A DNA stretch of 64,000 bases from Carallia brachiata. Lineage: Eukaryota > Streptophyta > Magnoliopsida > Malpighiales > Rhizophoraceae. Location: NCBI GenBank assembly GCA_021464245.1, contig JADCRB010000043.1, forward strand, positions 1,053,576-1,117,575. The letters run 5' to 3'. A program made the translations under genes and the position numbers. Shown here in pieces: positions 50,499-62,800 of this stretch (the stretch's first letter is position 1; each line of letters starts with the position of its first letter). The notes under the pieces are model-generated. The model saw nothing but the letters and a program-made list of their open reading frames with translations, was not told where the DNA came from and did not search any database.

Positions 50499-53400
50499 CT
50501 AGAAAGGTGTCAAAGTTAACTTTTTAGACATCAGGTGCGTTGTTCGGATTCTTGTCGGACCAAGACAATGAAAACTTTACACCAGAGGTGCCAAAAAGAG
50601 AAAAAAGAGACCGAAGTTTGTGGTTCAAGCTGGCTTATGGCTGCAGGGGGGCTGCCTTATTATATATGCTAATGCCAATCCCTTTCAGTCATTTATTTAT
50701 CGATGCACGGTATTTTTATTCATTTTTTTAATAATTTACTCATTATCTTATATTACACTCTTTATTTTTATTTTGAATAGACCTCAACTATCTATATGTT
50801 ATAAAATAATGAATAAATTATGTTAAAAAATGATTTAAATTAGAAATCCCTTGTGAATTATGCCACCCGAGTCAACATTCTAGTCTTTTAGGGATCCGAA
50901 AATGAATAATAAAGGTGCTGAAGAATTGGATCCTGCTGGCACTCCAATCAGGCCCAATGGCTATATTTTTATTATCTTTTCATTTATTAAGAGATCTTGT
51001 AGATTATAAATTGATAGCTTTCTGTTTTCCATAAAATTCTCGCTAAAGTGTGGGAGAAGGGATGAAATTTGGGCTGGCCTTGTTTAACTGGATTGGGCTT
51101 CTTAGGTTGTTTGCTTTGTTCTCTCTCACTGAATGTTAGAGGGTGTTTGGTTCTGCGTTCGGAGCTTGTTGTTATTGTTGTTTTTCTAAAAAGTACTACA
51201 GTAGATGTTTAGTTAAATAAAAAATCAGTTGTTGATTGCTGATCTAAATCAGCAGCTGATGGATTTTTTATGATTAAATTACCCTTAACAAATTTACTAA
51301 TTTCTACTTTTGCCTTTTCTCTCTTCTACTTTCTCCAATTTTGATATTCTTCTGTTGTGGTTCGCTGAGAAGGCAACATTCTGCCTTCTTGCTTTCTCCC
51401 AGGTTCCTTTTTTTTTTTTTGTTCTTGCTCATGTCTTCATCACTTTCTCTGAAGTTAGCTTCCTTTTCTTTGTCTCTTCTAAACCCTTTGTCTTTTTATG
51501 GCATTTGGTGCACAGGACAAGAAAATTTTAAGGAAAGAATCGACTAAGAAAAATAAAAGGGGATAAATTGTAGGTAGCCATCACTTGCTTTCTTGCATGT
51601 TAGCTCTTCCTATTGCTGTCTCTGATCTCCATTTAATTCCAGTGTGAAATTCAGTTCTGCTTTTTATCCTTTAAGTCTATCCTACTTTGCTCTTTTGGAG
51701 GAATGGTCTGTGTTTTCTTTATTGCAATTTTGGTTATTGTTTATTTTTTTTTACTTGTTATTTATGAGAGAAAGAGAGAAAAAGTTGGCAAACTGGGAAT
51801 GTCCAATTATGCTATTTGTTATTTGTTATTTATGAGTACTTGTTAAGCAATCATACTGTGGTTTACTCTGAAAAAAAATGTACAATTTGTGTTTATATTA
51901 ACATTTGAACATCTGTCCATATTTGAGAAATAGAGTTTCATAAGAAAAAAAATTCCTTCAACTTACAATATGTGGGGCAAATGAGTTAGGAAAACTTTAG
52001 ATTCAATCAGACATTATTTGGAATGCATAGAATGCTACAAAAGAAATTGCTTTTTAAGGCTTAGTTGCCCAAGTGGAGAAATGAATTGAGTGTATAATTT
52101 CTTCCAGTATATCAACATAGGATTGTATATGAGAAAATCATTGTTTTTTTTTTTTTTTAAAAATTTTCTCGCCTATGACTATCAGATAAATATATTTAGA
52201 GCCACTATTGTAAGTTAGAGACACTCTTCTAAAGATGGTTGTTGAGGATTCTCAAGTTTGATCAAGGGCATGTGATGATGTAGATAATGAGTCATCTAAG
52301 TTTGATATTAAAAAGGAAAAGGATAAAATGGTTATTTTATTATTTAAACATCAACAGTTAGTGCTAAATTTAACAAAAAACTTTATCTACTAGTAATAAC
52401 AATCAATAATTAATAACAAAAATAGTAATTAGTAACAGATAAACCAAATAGGGTCTTAGTGTTTTTCTTTCCGTTGTCTCTAGCCCTTAATCGCTCTGCC
52501 AATCGTTCCAATTGTGCATTTCACTCTTTTTCCGAATTCTAAGTCATAAATCATTTTGCGTACTGCGTGGCGCTCTCTAACTAAATCTAAGCTACGAAAA
52601 TTGATATGCCTTTTTTTTTTTTTTCTCTGTTCCTATAGTTTTTATTTATTTGTTTATTTTGTTGGCACATTTATGTTTATATATAACTATACGTGCACTA
52701 GAACAAAATGAATATCGAGGTACAAAAGAAAACCCAAGAAAAAGAAGTACAAAACTCAGAGTCATAAGCTACAAAATTGCTACTCTCAAATTCATAAGCT
52801 TGAATATATAAAGCAATAAAGCATCAATCGTGACCCGCTGAGGTTCTTTTTTCGGTGTGAAATTCTAATATCTAAAAATCACATTAGACATCGATTAATT
52901 CAGTTTGAATATCTGTTGGACTTTTGTGGTAGGCAGCTCTTTCAGTGTCGTTTTCTTCATAAATAAGGCTGCAATCCGAGATCTTACTTAAGGCTGCTGA
53001 AGTTCTTATATTTGCTAGAAAACTCTACTATTACAGAGATTTGATTGTAATTAATATAAGATCCTTGAATTCAATTAATATATCCTAATCAAGATAGGAT
53101 TCTAATTTGATATTGATTGATTGCTACAATTCTACTTTGATTTGGATTAAATATATGTTAATTGATTGCCAGAATCTTACATTAATTCCAATCAAATCTT
53201 CATAATTATAAAATTTTTTTAACAATTTGGTTGGCTATGGGTGCATGTCGCATACTTGTGCATTTTTTTTTTTTTTTGTCTCTTAGGAGACCCGTTACAC
53301 CACTTCTCATCTCATTTAACCAAAGAACCCGTACCTACAAAGCAAATAGCTATTCATTGTGGAAGGTTCTGGAAACGATAAAAGGACTTGAAGGCTGAAA

Positions 53401-54139
53401 AGGAGAGAAAAACCTGAAGGAAATTGGTGGAAATATCGAGTGTCTTAAGCCTTTTGAAAGGCTTCATGTCAACATCTCCTTTTCTTATACCACGATCCAG
53501 AAACAATGACTTTTTAAAATGAGCAACATTAAGTGGTATTTTAAGTGACACTAAAGTAACATACAGTTTATTATCAAATTAGTTTATCTATTTTTTTTTA
53601 TTTTTTAAAATTTAAAAGTTTCTATCACTTTCTTTTAAAATTCACAACGGAAAGGATATGATCTCTGCTAATTAATGCACCGATACCTGAATCAATAACA
53701 GGAACTCCTAAAGTATAGAAAGAAATTCAACTTGATTATGGGGAAATTAAGATTTAGAAACCGCTCAAGAAGGAAGAGAGAGAAGATGATTTTTATTATC
53801 AATCACACCTTTTCACAAACGGTTGGAATGCTACTTATAGTTCTTACAATTCTTGCAATCAACTCAATCATAAGGACCTAATTTCATCTCAACAAATGTA
53901 CAGGGATATAATTCTTTTTTTTTTTTTTTTTGTGGTCTTAAAAAAGTTCAAGGGTGAAAGAGATGACTTCATTTCGAAGTCGGGGAGTACTTATTAATTA
54001 CAGTATTTACGTGTCATCCAACTACAAAGGTTCCAATAGCAACCAACAAGATGGATGACATCAAGAACCGAAACCTTAACTACTGAGCTAGACTTGTATG
54101 GACTGTTATTCCAAATATTTTGCATATCAAACATCGACA
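50499..54139. other. Region between the NRAMP copies
   Basis: 50499-50890 is unique DNA with an open frame (50540-50731) I do not recognise. 50899-51135 and 52456-53530 match the DNA downstream of the proximal NRAMP unit (42890-43990), and between them sits the element at 51139-52455. 53530-54139 is the 3' flank of the distal NRAMP gene. No supported gene. Confidence 0.55.
51139..52455. mobile_element. PIF/Harbinger-like non-autonomous element
   Basis: A 1317-bp insert bounded by TTA on both sides (51136-51138 and 52456-52458), the usual PIF/Harbinger target. Ends are imperfectly inverted: GAGGGTGTTTGGTTC versus GACCCTATTTGGTTT. The proximal unit has a single TTA at 43071-43073 with the same flanks and no insert. 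No transposase frame is recognised, so it would need help from an autonomous relative. Confidence 0.78.
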
Positions 54140-57100
54140 CTAAGTCATAGTACCGTGAGTGGCCTGATCAATTTCCAGGGCCTCGTCTGATTTTCCTTGT
54201 TCCCTTTCTATGCAGCTGCCTTGGTCAATTGAGTCATTCTTCTCTGGCTCAGCATAGTTGAATAAAGTATCTTTTCTAAACGCTAAATATATTACCACAA
54301 CAACATAGACTCCCATTATGGGAAAGACTATGATCCCAATAAACACGTTCCCTACTTGGGGTAATTTGTTGTGAAGTAGCCAGCCCACAAATGTTGAAAC
54401 TAGGTAATAAACATTGATGCCAATGACCAATAGGCCCAGAACCCATGACAGAACAATAGTCTGCAAAAATAATAATAATAATAATAATAATAAATTAATA
54501 ATAAATAAATAAACAAAGTGCATAATGTTTAGATTGCTCTTGTGCCTGTTATCTAGGACACGATGAATAATTCGAGACAGAGACTTACATAAATTGAGCT
54601 CTTGTGTGGTCCCATCTTCTTGGAACTGCTAGTGAATTTAAGAAGCGGAATGAGTGCAAACGGAAGCTCAATTGAAAGAACAATCTGGAGAAAGTCCATT
54701 GAAGTGCAGCAAATTTTTAGTTTAACTTGTTTGAGAGTATAAAGAAGAAGAATTGGATTATCATTTAATTTAATTTAATTTAATTTAATTTTTTTAGGTA
54801 TAGGAGAATTGGATTAATATCATATGCAGAATGGTATCTAACCGATGTAACGATGATAAGCCTGCCTGCCCCAGAAGATCCGCTTATAATGGTGACGACA
54901 AGACTGGGAACAATGGCCATACTTCTAGTCATCAGATTCCTTGCCCACTGTTTCATCCTAATATTCCAGAAGCCCTGAAAGTTATAATTAATCCGGAAAA
55001 TTAAAGGTTATATATATGCTTATGAAATTCCGGAAACGCTCACGACGCATTGTGTATGGTGATTTAGCTAAAAATTTAAGACCTGCATGATATACTGTCC
55101 AGCATAAGTGCTTGTGATGGTGGCGCTTTGACCCGACGCAAGCAATGCAATCCCATAGACGATCGAGCTCGACTTTCCTAGTACATTCTTTATAAAAGCA
55201 AACCAACAGATTACAAATGAATAGAAATTGTCTCTTAGATCCAAGTACAATATTCCTGTGCTCCGTAAAAGCACATAAAGTTGCTACAAGGATATATCAT
55301 ATATCTTATTTCCAAACTTGGACTCAAATTAGATTATTTAGGTATGGATATTCTAGATTAAAGGAGGAAGACTTTGTATATATGAATATATGCACAAACC
55401 TTGAGTAGAAAAGAAGCAGATTTAGCTGTGAGATTGTTGCACTGATCACGAATTTCAGGTGAGATATTATTAGGAGAGCAAACAGCACTGGAAACAGAGG
55501 TGATTGATACATTGATTACTAAAGCTAAAAACATTGTAAAACTCAGCTCCATGACGAAATATCGCCGTGCATCCTGGAAAAAAAAAAAAAAAACAAAGTC
55601 AATTATGATTGGTCCTCTTCCAGAATTCAATTCGACTTGATTGTTTTAAAAAAGAAGCGAATTAAATTGAAGACAAAAGTGAACACGAGGAATCGAAATT
55701 GATTATTTCCTGAAACATTAAAATGCTTTTAATGTTCAACTCCAATTTTTATTTTGAGATAAGGAGGTTCACTTTGTGAGACATGCTGATTTAGCCAAAA
55801 AAAGGGAAAAATTTCTCATAGAGTAATAGATGGAAGCCTATCATATAATTATAGACCACATTATCTATTATTAGATCTGGGATCATATCCATCCCATGTC
55901 AAAATTCTTCTGGTGCATGCAAGTAATAAAAAGCTAAAAAAAAAAAAAAAGAGATAAATGAACAAGAGAAGAATTGGCCAGATAAATATATGAATATCAG
56001 AAATACAATGAAAATTGCACTCTTAATTTGAAGATCCCCCTCCCGACACCACACCCCCACCCCCCCCCCCCCCCCCCCCCCCCCCCACCACCAAAAACAA
56101 TCCCCCAAACACAAGGAAAGACAAGAATTATTGTTGTCTTACATTGATTCCATCGACTGTATTGGGTACTTTTCTGGAGAGCACGAGAGCAGAATGGAGA
56201 AAGAGATTGTGCCTATTTTGGCAAAACACAAATTAAACCGTAATTATATTTAATATAATATATAATCATAGACTTATTAATGCATTATAATATGTGTGTG
56301 TGTGTGTGTATACATCACACTGAACTAATTGTATCTGCAAATAGTTAGATATAATATATGTCTTACGGCATGACATTTGAGCCAATGAGAGCGATAGCAT
56401 TGGCGGTAGCTCCGTTGCCGGACAACTTAGGGATGAACAGGCCTTTAAGAACCTCGGATGCGGGAGGCTTCACGTAACTCAGCTCTCCGAAGAAACATGC
56501 AGCCAAAATGGAGATCAGTAATGCTATGAGCAATTCTAGTTTTCTTTCCTGTCCAAAATATTTATTTGTTAGAAAAAAGGTGAAAAACTTGAAAAATTGA
56601 TAAAAAAAACAAAGTATAAACAGCAATTTGACAGCATTCCTTTACTATATAAGAATGGTAAATTGAATGTTTTATATCATTTTAAGGAAGAAAAATATAT
56701 ATAACAAAACTTGCCACTAAACAATAGGCCTGACAGTATGGTGGGGACCGATATCAGTCACACTTTGGCACAAAAGACCTCTATTTGCAAAGGGCAGGGA
56801 AATTATTTGATTATTTAAGTGAAGTTATAATAAAACAAATGGCTCGAGTTAATAAATAAGATTCCAAGTCCACGCCGAAGTAGCATTCACCTCATGGGTT
56901 GTAATCCCTTGAAGAGAGAAAACATTTTGCCATTTTTGGCGGTGGTATATTACGGCAGCAAAAGAGTCAGCATGAGTGGACTTGCCATTTATGTGAGGGA
57001 TGAATTAGCATTTCTAATTCTTTTTAAGGCATTCGTCTTTTAGCCACAAAAGCAAGAGGGGCAGAAATTAAAAATGGTAATAATCGATCGATCGACGTAG

Positions 57101-59860
57101 GAGACTTGCACCATGACGAATCAACCAAAAATATAATATTTTGAAGTCAAAGGCTCTAGATCAAAAGCATCTGAACGAATTGGAAATGCCGTTGGTCACA
57201 AAACTAGCTCAGTTCTTCTTTTTTAATTTTTTTTTTGTACGTTAAAATTAAAGTTGGCAGTGGCCTAATCTAGTTGGTTTCAATGTCTTAGTTGTTAACA
57301 AGTTGATTAAAGAGAGATTGGCTACGCATGATGGTCTATGTGTGTAGATAAGCAAAAGTTAGGACCTAGCTAACTTATTATAAGCTTATATATTAATAAT
57401 TACCCCATATCTTTGGACACTAAGAAGCAAAAGAGAGCTGAAACCGGTCATTATAACTCCAGCCCAAAGTGGTATGTGAAATAGAATGTTCAAAGCAAAG
57501 GACGTTCCAATCACTGCCAAGAAGAGTTAAGATAGATTAAAATTTCTCAGTTAAACTACTATTATAGAAAGCTTAGAGCTTTGAATGTGAAGCTCATGGA
57601 CAAGAACTTAAAAATCAGACAAGTCGGCATAATCAAGAAAATCATGCCTTCCGGTATGTCGGCACCTATGACAGCAATCTCAGCCAGTAGCCACAGGAAA
57701 AAATTTACCAATTTTGGATACTCAGCCTTGCACATCTCTGCCAAGTGTTTACCTGAAAATTAAACGTTATAGACGTGAAAATCGATATTGGAACACATAA
57801 AAACTAGACATGCCACCAATATTTGCAAGCTACAAGAGTCAGTTAACTGACATATGTTCACTTGGTCTCAGTCTCGTAAATAAAGAGGTCACCCTGAGAG
57901 ACTCTCCCTTTTCAAAAATCCTCACAATTGGGGTGATTAGGGCAAGTTATACACTTATTAAGGGAGGTTCTATATAATATTGCTAGGGTGTACCCCCTCC
58001 TCTCTCCCCCTCCCCCCAACCCCCCCCATCTGCCACTGGACGGTCGAGATTGCCTGATTCGAAATGCATCCGACGGTAAGCACAATGTCGTACAATTCTA
58101 TTATAGTAGTGAGATACATGTAAAGTGATTCATGTCCCTTTTGTGAAAAGATAGTGGAACCTAATGTCATATGGACCCACGATCATAAATATCTATACTT
58201 TAATACTTATTCACTTTCGCACTACTTACCAGTGATTACACCGAGATTTGCAGCAAGAGACTGGATTATGAGAGCGAAGATCAATCCAATCAATATCACC
58301 CATAGGAGCTGAAACCCCAATAAACGCTTTGCCAATTAACTGCTTGCTTTTTGACCTGTCACATATACAGGGACGGAGTTGCCGACCCCCCGCACAACCC
58401 CCCCCCCCTCCCCCACCTCAAATTTTAAATTAAATATTTTATAAGCACAAGTTGCTGCATCCAATCATTTGGCCCAGCGGTTTGTGCGCCGAACGGATTT
58501 GCCGACCCCCGCACAACCCCCCCCCCCCCCCAACCTCAATTTTTAAATTAAATATTTTATAAGCACAAGTTGCTGCATCCAATCATTTGGCCCAGCGGTT
58601 TGTGCGCCGAACACCCCCCCCTCCCCCCAATCCCCATATTCGAGCTCTCTAGTGTCCCTTTTTGGTTGTTTTTTTAAGTACTTTTTAGTTAGTTTCTTTA
58701 TTTTTTTTATTTAAATAGAAACCTGCTTGCTTATAGGAGGCTTTTAAAAATCTATTTTTATATCTTTGACTTTTCATAACAAATGTATTTGTTATAATAA
58801 TTTTTATTTATTTTTAAAATTTCAATAGATTTTTTTACATTTATATTAGTTCTATTTTGAAAGTTTTAGAGAAGCAAACTAATTTTTAGTTTTAAAAATA
58901 TTTTATCTTTTAATAAAATAAATTATGTGTACTGAAAAAATATTTGGAAATACATTGTATACTTAAACATATATTCGTTTATAAAATTGACTTTAATTTT
59001 ACTAATTGTAACAATTATAGTAAACAAATTTTTTAAACAATGAGCATGGTAAAGAATCTAGTATATAATTATATTAGAGATAAAGGACTAATTAATTAAA
59101 TGATTACTTATATAAGAAAATGCATTCAATTATATAAAAAAAAGAAAATTTTAAAATACTAATATTTCACAAGATATAATTATAATATTTATTATTATGA
59201 ATAATTAATATATTTTTGTTATTTTCATCATATATATTATTTTGTGATAGTTTTCATACATATAAAATTTGCCCTCCTCAAAAATTTTTCTGAATCCGTC
59301 CCTGCACATGAATATACAATATATATGGAATCAAATTCAAGAAGTTTAGGAGCTCATTCCGTTCACCTGATATCCGTTGCTTGCACCTGCTTGTAAATCT
59401 GTTTCCACTGTGTGCACATGCGCATGACACCGAGAATTAATGTACAAATTTGCGAACACATGCACAAAGATGTACACAGAGGAGATGTCGAGGCTTACGA
59501 TTATTGGGATCAAGATAAGCCATTGAAACAAGGAAACCAGGTCCTACATACGATAAGAGCTTTCTCCATCCAGACCCCTGTTTAATCAAAAATTAAAAAT
59601 AACTAGTACCCAATAACAATATATAGTTACATAACAAAGAAACAAAAATGATCGATCACAAGTACTTAATGTTGTTGAAGTTCAAAAGTTTTAGAATGAC
59701 AGACCTCGGCAACTAGGTTGCGATCATCGTGTTCAACGTGAAGTGGGCTCAGGCTCTCCGAATCAACGACGGCAATGGGGTTACTCCTTCCGGTACCTCT
59801 GAATGAGCCTGGAAGTATCTCATCACCCACTTGTCGTCGGTCCTGCTGCTGGTTCGACAT
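54140..59860 (-). CDS. NRAMP-family divalent metal transporter (NRAMP5/NRAMP1-like), intact copy
   Basis: Thirteen minus-strand exons: 59860-59705, 59577-59499, 59407-59367, 58308-58230, 57752-57648, 57513-57404, 56548-56367, 56212-56143, 55573-55400, 55187-55083, 54974-54843, 54684-54589, 54460-54140; 549 residues, every phase consistent. NRAMPs are proton-coupled importers of Mn, Fe and related metals in plasma or vacuolar membranes. Landmarks: TM1 LDPNN (Asp75-Asn78), [10 protein letters not shown]6 MPH (Met250-His252), [28 protein letters not shown], and C-terminal [12 protein letters not shown]. Features such as [10 protein letters not shown] resemble the NRAMP1/5/6 clade (from memory of rice NRAMP5) rather than NRAMP2-4. 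TM1 has Asn where the family has Gly (DPGN). Intron 5 starts with GC. Intron 3 carries a hAT-like element and intron 8 a poly-C tract. Confidence 0.93.
56060..56086. repeat. Poly-C tract
   Basis: Twenty-seven consecutive C, preceded by a further C-rich stretch, within intron 8 of the distal NRAMP. Such long C runs are rare in plant DNA and hard to sequence. The proximal copy has only a short G-rich stretch at the corresponding place (about 46790). Confidence 0.85.
56292..56310. repeat. TG microsatellite
   Basis: About nine TG dinucleotides in the same intron (intron 7 side) of the distal NRAMP gene; the proximal copy has an AC-type repeat near 47028-47039. Confidence 0.8.
57514..57647 (-). 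other. GC-AG intron 5 of the distal NRAMP gene
   Basis: Exon 5 ends CCGGAAG and the intron begins GCATGA (57647 downward). Phase and the family sequence (PE-VIGT) require this junction. The proximal copy has the same GC donor at 49136-49135. Confidence 0.85.
58368..59304. mobile_element. hAT-like non-autonomous element in distal NRAMP intron 3
   Basis: Ends read CAGGGACGGAGT and, on the reverse strand, CAGGGACGGATT, typical of plant hAT elements. Flanks CACATATA (58360-58367) and CACATGAA (59305-59312) are an imperfect 8-bp duplication. The proximal copy has uninterrupted sequence at about 49878-49893. The 937 bp are AT-rich with no transposase. Confidence 0.85.
58371..58612. repeat. Two 118-120-bp tandem repeats inside the hAT-like element
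   Basis: Each unit begins near ACGGA(G/T)TTGCCGACCCC, runs through a poly-C stretch and AAATTAAATATTTTATAAGC, and ends GGTTTGTGCGCCGAAC. Units start at 58371 and 58491, with a partial third start at 58609. Confidence 0.85.
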
Positions 59861-62800
59861 CTTCCTCCCTGCTAAAATCCCTCTGTACGTATATGAAATG
59901 TTGCGCACTTTTGTTTGCCTGCAGCCTTCAACTGAACTATTCGACTGGCTCTTAATTAAATTGCGCAACTTGGAAGGATGCCAAATTCTTCTCTTCATAA
60001 AAAATTTACTCTTCTCTTGAGAAGAAGAATAATGAATACTTAAATGGTTATACCATTTATATACTTGCTGGCAACTGTAGCATATATTTAATATCCATTA
60101 CGTCACTCAAAATTTGAGAAGCGAGCATGCGTAAATCAGTTTGTTTGGACTGGTCTGGAGATACGGGGTCCATCTCCTTTGCCAAGAAAAAGAGAAAAAA
60201 AAAAAAAAACAAAAACAAAAGACAAAAAACAAAAAACTTAATGAGAAATGGAGTTTTTTTTTTTTTTTTAGACAAATGAGAAATGGAAGTTAATTAATCC
60301 CCCTTTGGCAAGAGAATTGGTATCTAGTGAGATTGACTCTATATTCGGCAAAATATTATGTTTAATACACTCACTTATATTTAGAGGCAAACCAACTGAA
60401 TATACATTATGACCGAAGTTTAGTATAACTTGGCAAAATAAGGCACTAAGACGTAGATAGATTACCTCATGAACAAAGAAGTTTCTAAACCACCTAAGTC
60501 TACTTCTGAAGGGAAATAGAATTTAATTGTTGTGATTTATAACACCTAAAGAATTAATTGCTAAGATTTCTTTGATAATTATTATGTAGACTATTAAGTT
60601 TTAATTTATTTTTTTCGTGAACTCCACGGCCAAAATTTCTTACATCACCTTTTGATGAATCCTTATCTCATGTTTGTTCTTTATCATCAAAACTCTAACT
60701 CAAACAAGTTAACTGAAAGTCAAACTAAAAAAATATATTTTTTAAAATTTAATTAGTCAATTTGCTTAAAATTAAAATTTGTATTCTTAATATTGTTGTT
60801 TTTTTTTTTTTTATACTTAGCTAATATAATCGTTGTAACTGTCAAACATAAGTCCGAAAGCATGCATTTCGAATATTCTACAGAATTAATAGGAGGTTGG
60901 ATCAACAAGACATCACCTAAAGGCTAAACTCTAGGTGAAAAATAATAATAATAATAATCTGCACCAAAAAGAAAAAGGCTAGACTCTAAAGCACCGCTCG
61001 GTATGCGTTACAAATTGAGCTATCTTATGCTCAATAATCCTTTGATATTCAATCATACCATTTCCATATTTGATTCAAATATCATAGTTCGGTTGTGTGG
61101 CATATACTAAACATCGACAATTATAATGATCTGAAAAGCTTCTAAAAGGGCACCCAGTGATGTGTCAATGGCCAATCTCGCCCCTTCCCCTTCTCCTTTT
61201 TTTTTTTTTTGGGTCAGATTTTTTGTGCCTTTTTCTCTGTTGATGTTTATGTGTTATTTTGTTTCTTCTCTCTCCTTTTGCCCTCCAATTTGCATTGTGA
61301 ATAGATTGCCATTACCTTAGGTGCTTCCCACCCACTGTTTCTTAAGTGCGTATAGCTTCTGTAGTGCTTGTTGTGAAATTACAATCAAATGTGCATTGAT
61401 GTTACAATCAAATGTACTGAACGGTCAGTCCAAATTGACTAAAAGTCCCCCATTTATATTGTCTACTTCGGCTTCCTTCCGTTTTTTGTATAATCTTATC
61501 TGTTAACTAACTTATGTTAACACTTTATTCACTTTTCCCCTGCTGTTTCCCACCATGGAGTGGCAAATTGGCTGGTACAAATACAAATTAACACAGGACA
61601 CACCAATCAAAGAAACAAGACTTGCACATATCGTTTTCATGCTGCCAACCTGTATGATCAGTCTGTGACAGGAAGATCAAAAGGCAGGATCTTACAAAAT
61701 TATTATGGACCAAAAATAACGATGAATGCAAAAATACTTTCTCATGGACAGCCATAGTTTGTTCAAAAAACAAAAGACAGCCATAGTTGGCTAGCGTATC
61801 ATAAATCACATGGCACTTGGGACAAGACCTGTACACATTCTTGATGATAACCTAGGCCACGACAGAAGTCGACTTCATGTTGACCATTCAATGAGGAGCA
61901 TGCTCGTAGGGCCGTTCTTCATTATCAACTTCTGGTTCTCAAAAAAAAAAAAAAAAAATTTTCTGGTTTTCAAATACGCGTGATTTCAACAGTTCCTCTC
62001 CTTTTTCTTCACATACATGCATTAATACTGCTCGTGAATTCTTTTTGGATAATTTAAAGCCGCCAGCTAGTTGAAAATATCTTGGTTGGCCAAATTTTCG
62101 ATTTAAATGTACGACCTAAAATGTGTTTTTAAATAAAAAAAATACCTGGATACAAAATTTAAAAACAAATTGATGATATAGACTCATTATTTAAATTTTA
62201 ACAATTGATTAAATAGTGAGTTTAATATAGTTAACAGTTTACATTTAAATAATAAATATACATTATTATTTTGTGTTCAATTTTTATATTTATGTGGCGA
62301 GACTACTTTAAATGAATAACATAGACAAATATCGTTATTGTAGGGGAAAAGTCAGTAAATAATTAAAGTTTTTGTAATTTGTCAGTGTGATAACTGGTTT
62401 TGGCTCTAAAGTGCGGTTACTAGTAAGTGGTTAACCCTTACACTATATTTAAATAAGAAAATAGGGAGAAGAAAACAGGGAAGAAGAAAACGGGAGAGAG
62501 GAAAATTGGAGGTAAGAAAAACTTTTCATACTCTCTTATGTTTACAAAAAGGTAAAAAGAGGAAGAAAAGTAAAAATTTTTTATGAGTAAAAGCTGAAAA
62601 GTGAGTGAAAAGAAAAAAAAAATGTATAAATGTTAATTTTATCCTTAATAATAAAAAAAACTTTATATAATACCAAAACTACTTATTTATAAAACATATA
62701 TAAAATACTTGTATAAATCTATTATTTGCACGATTTCTTCATTAATTAAGGTTTATATATATAATATTTTTACTTCAGCAGATAAAATTGACATTCTTGT

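Larger units (their letters stand above)
50899..59860 (-). repeat. NRAMP tandem duplication, distal unit
   Basis: Begins with a remnant of the proteasome-upstream sequence (GAAGAATTGGATCCTGC at 50920, compare 42895 and 35385) and continues through the complete NRAMP gene. It carries two insertions absent from the proximal unit (51139-52455 and 58368-59304). Confidence 0.75.

Noticed and set aside
61321..61836. Open frames in the right-hand intergenic region
   Set aside because: Short, overlapping on both strands, no family similarity and no splice pattern.
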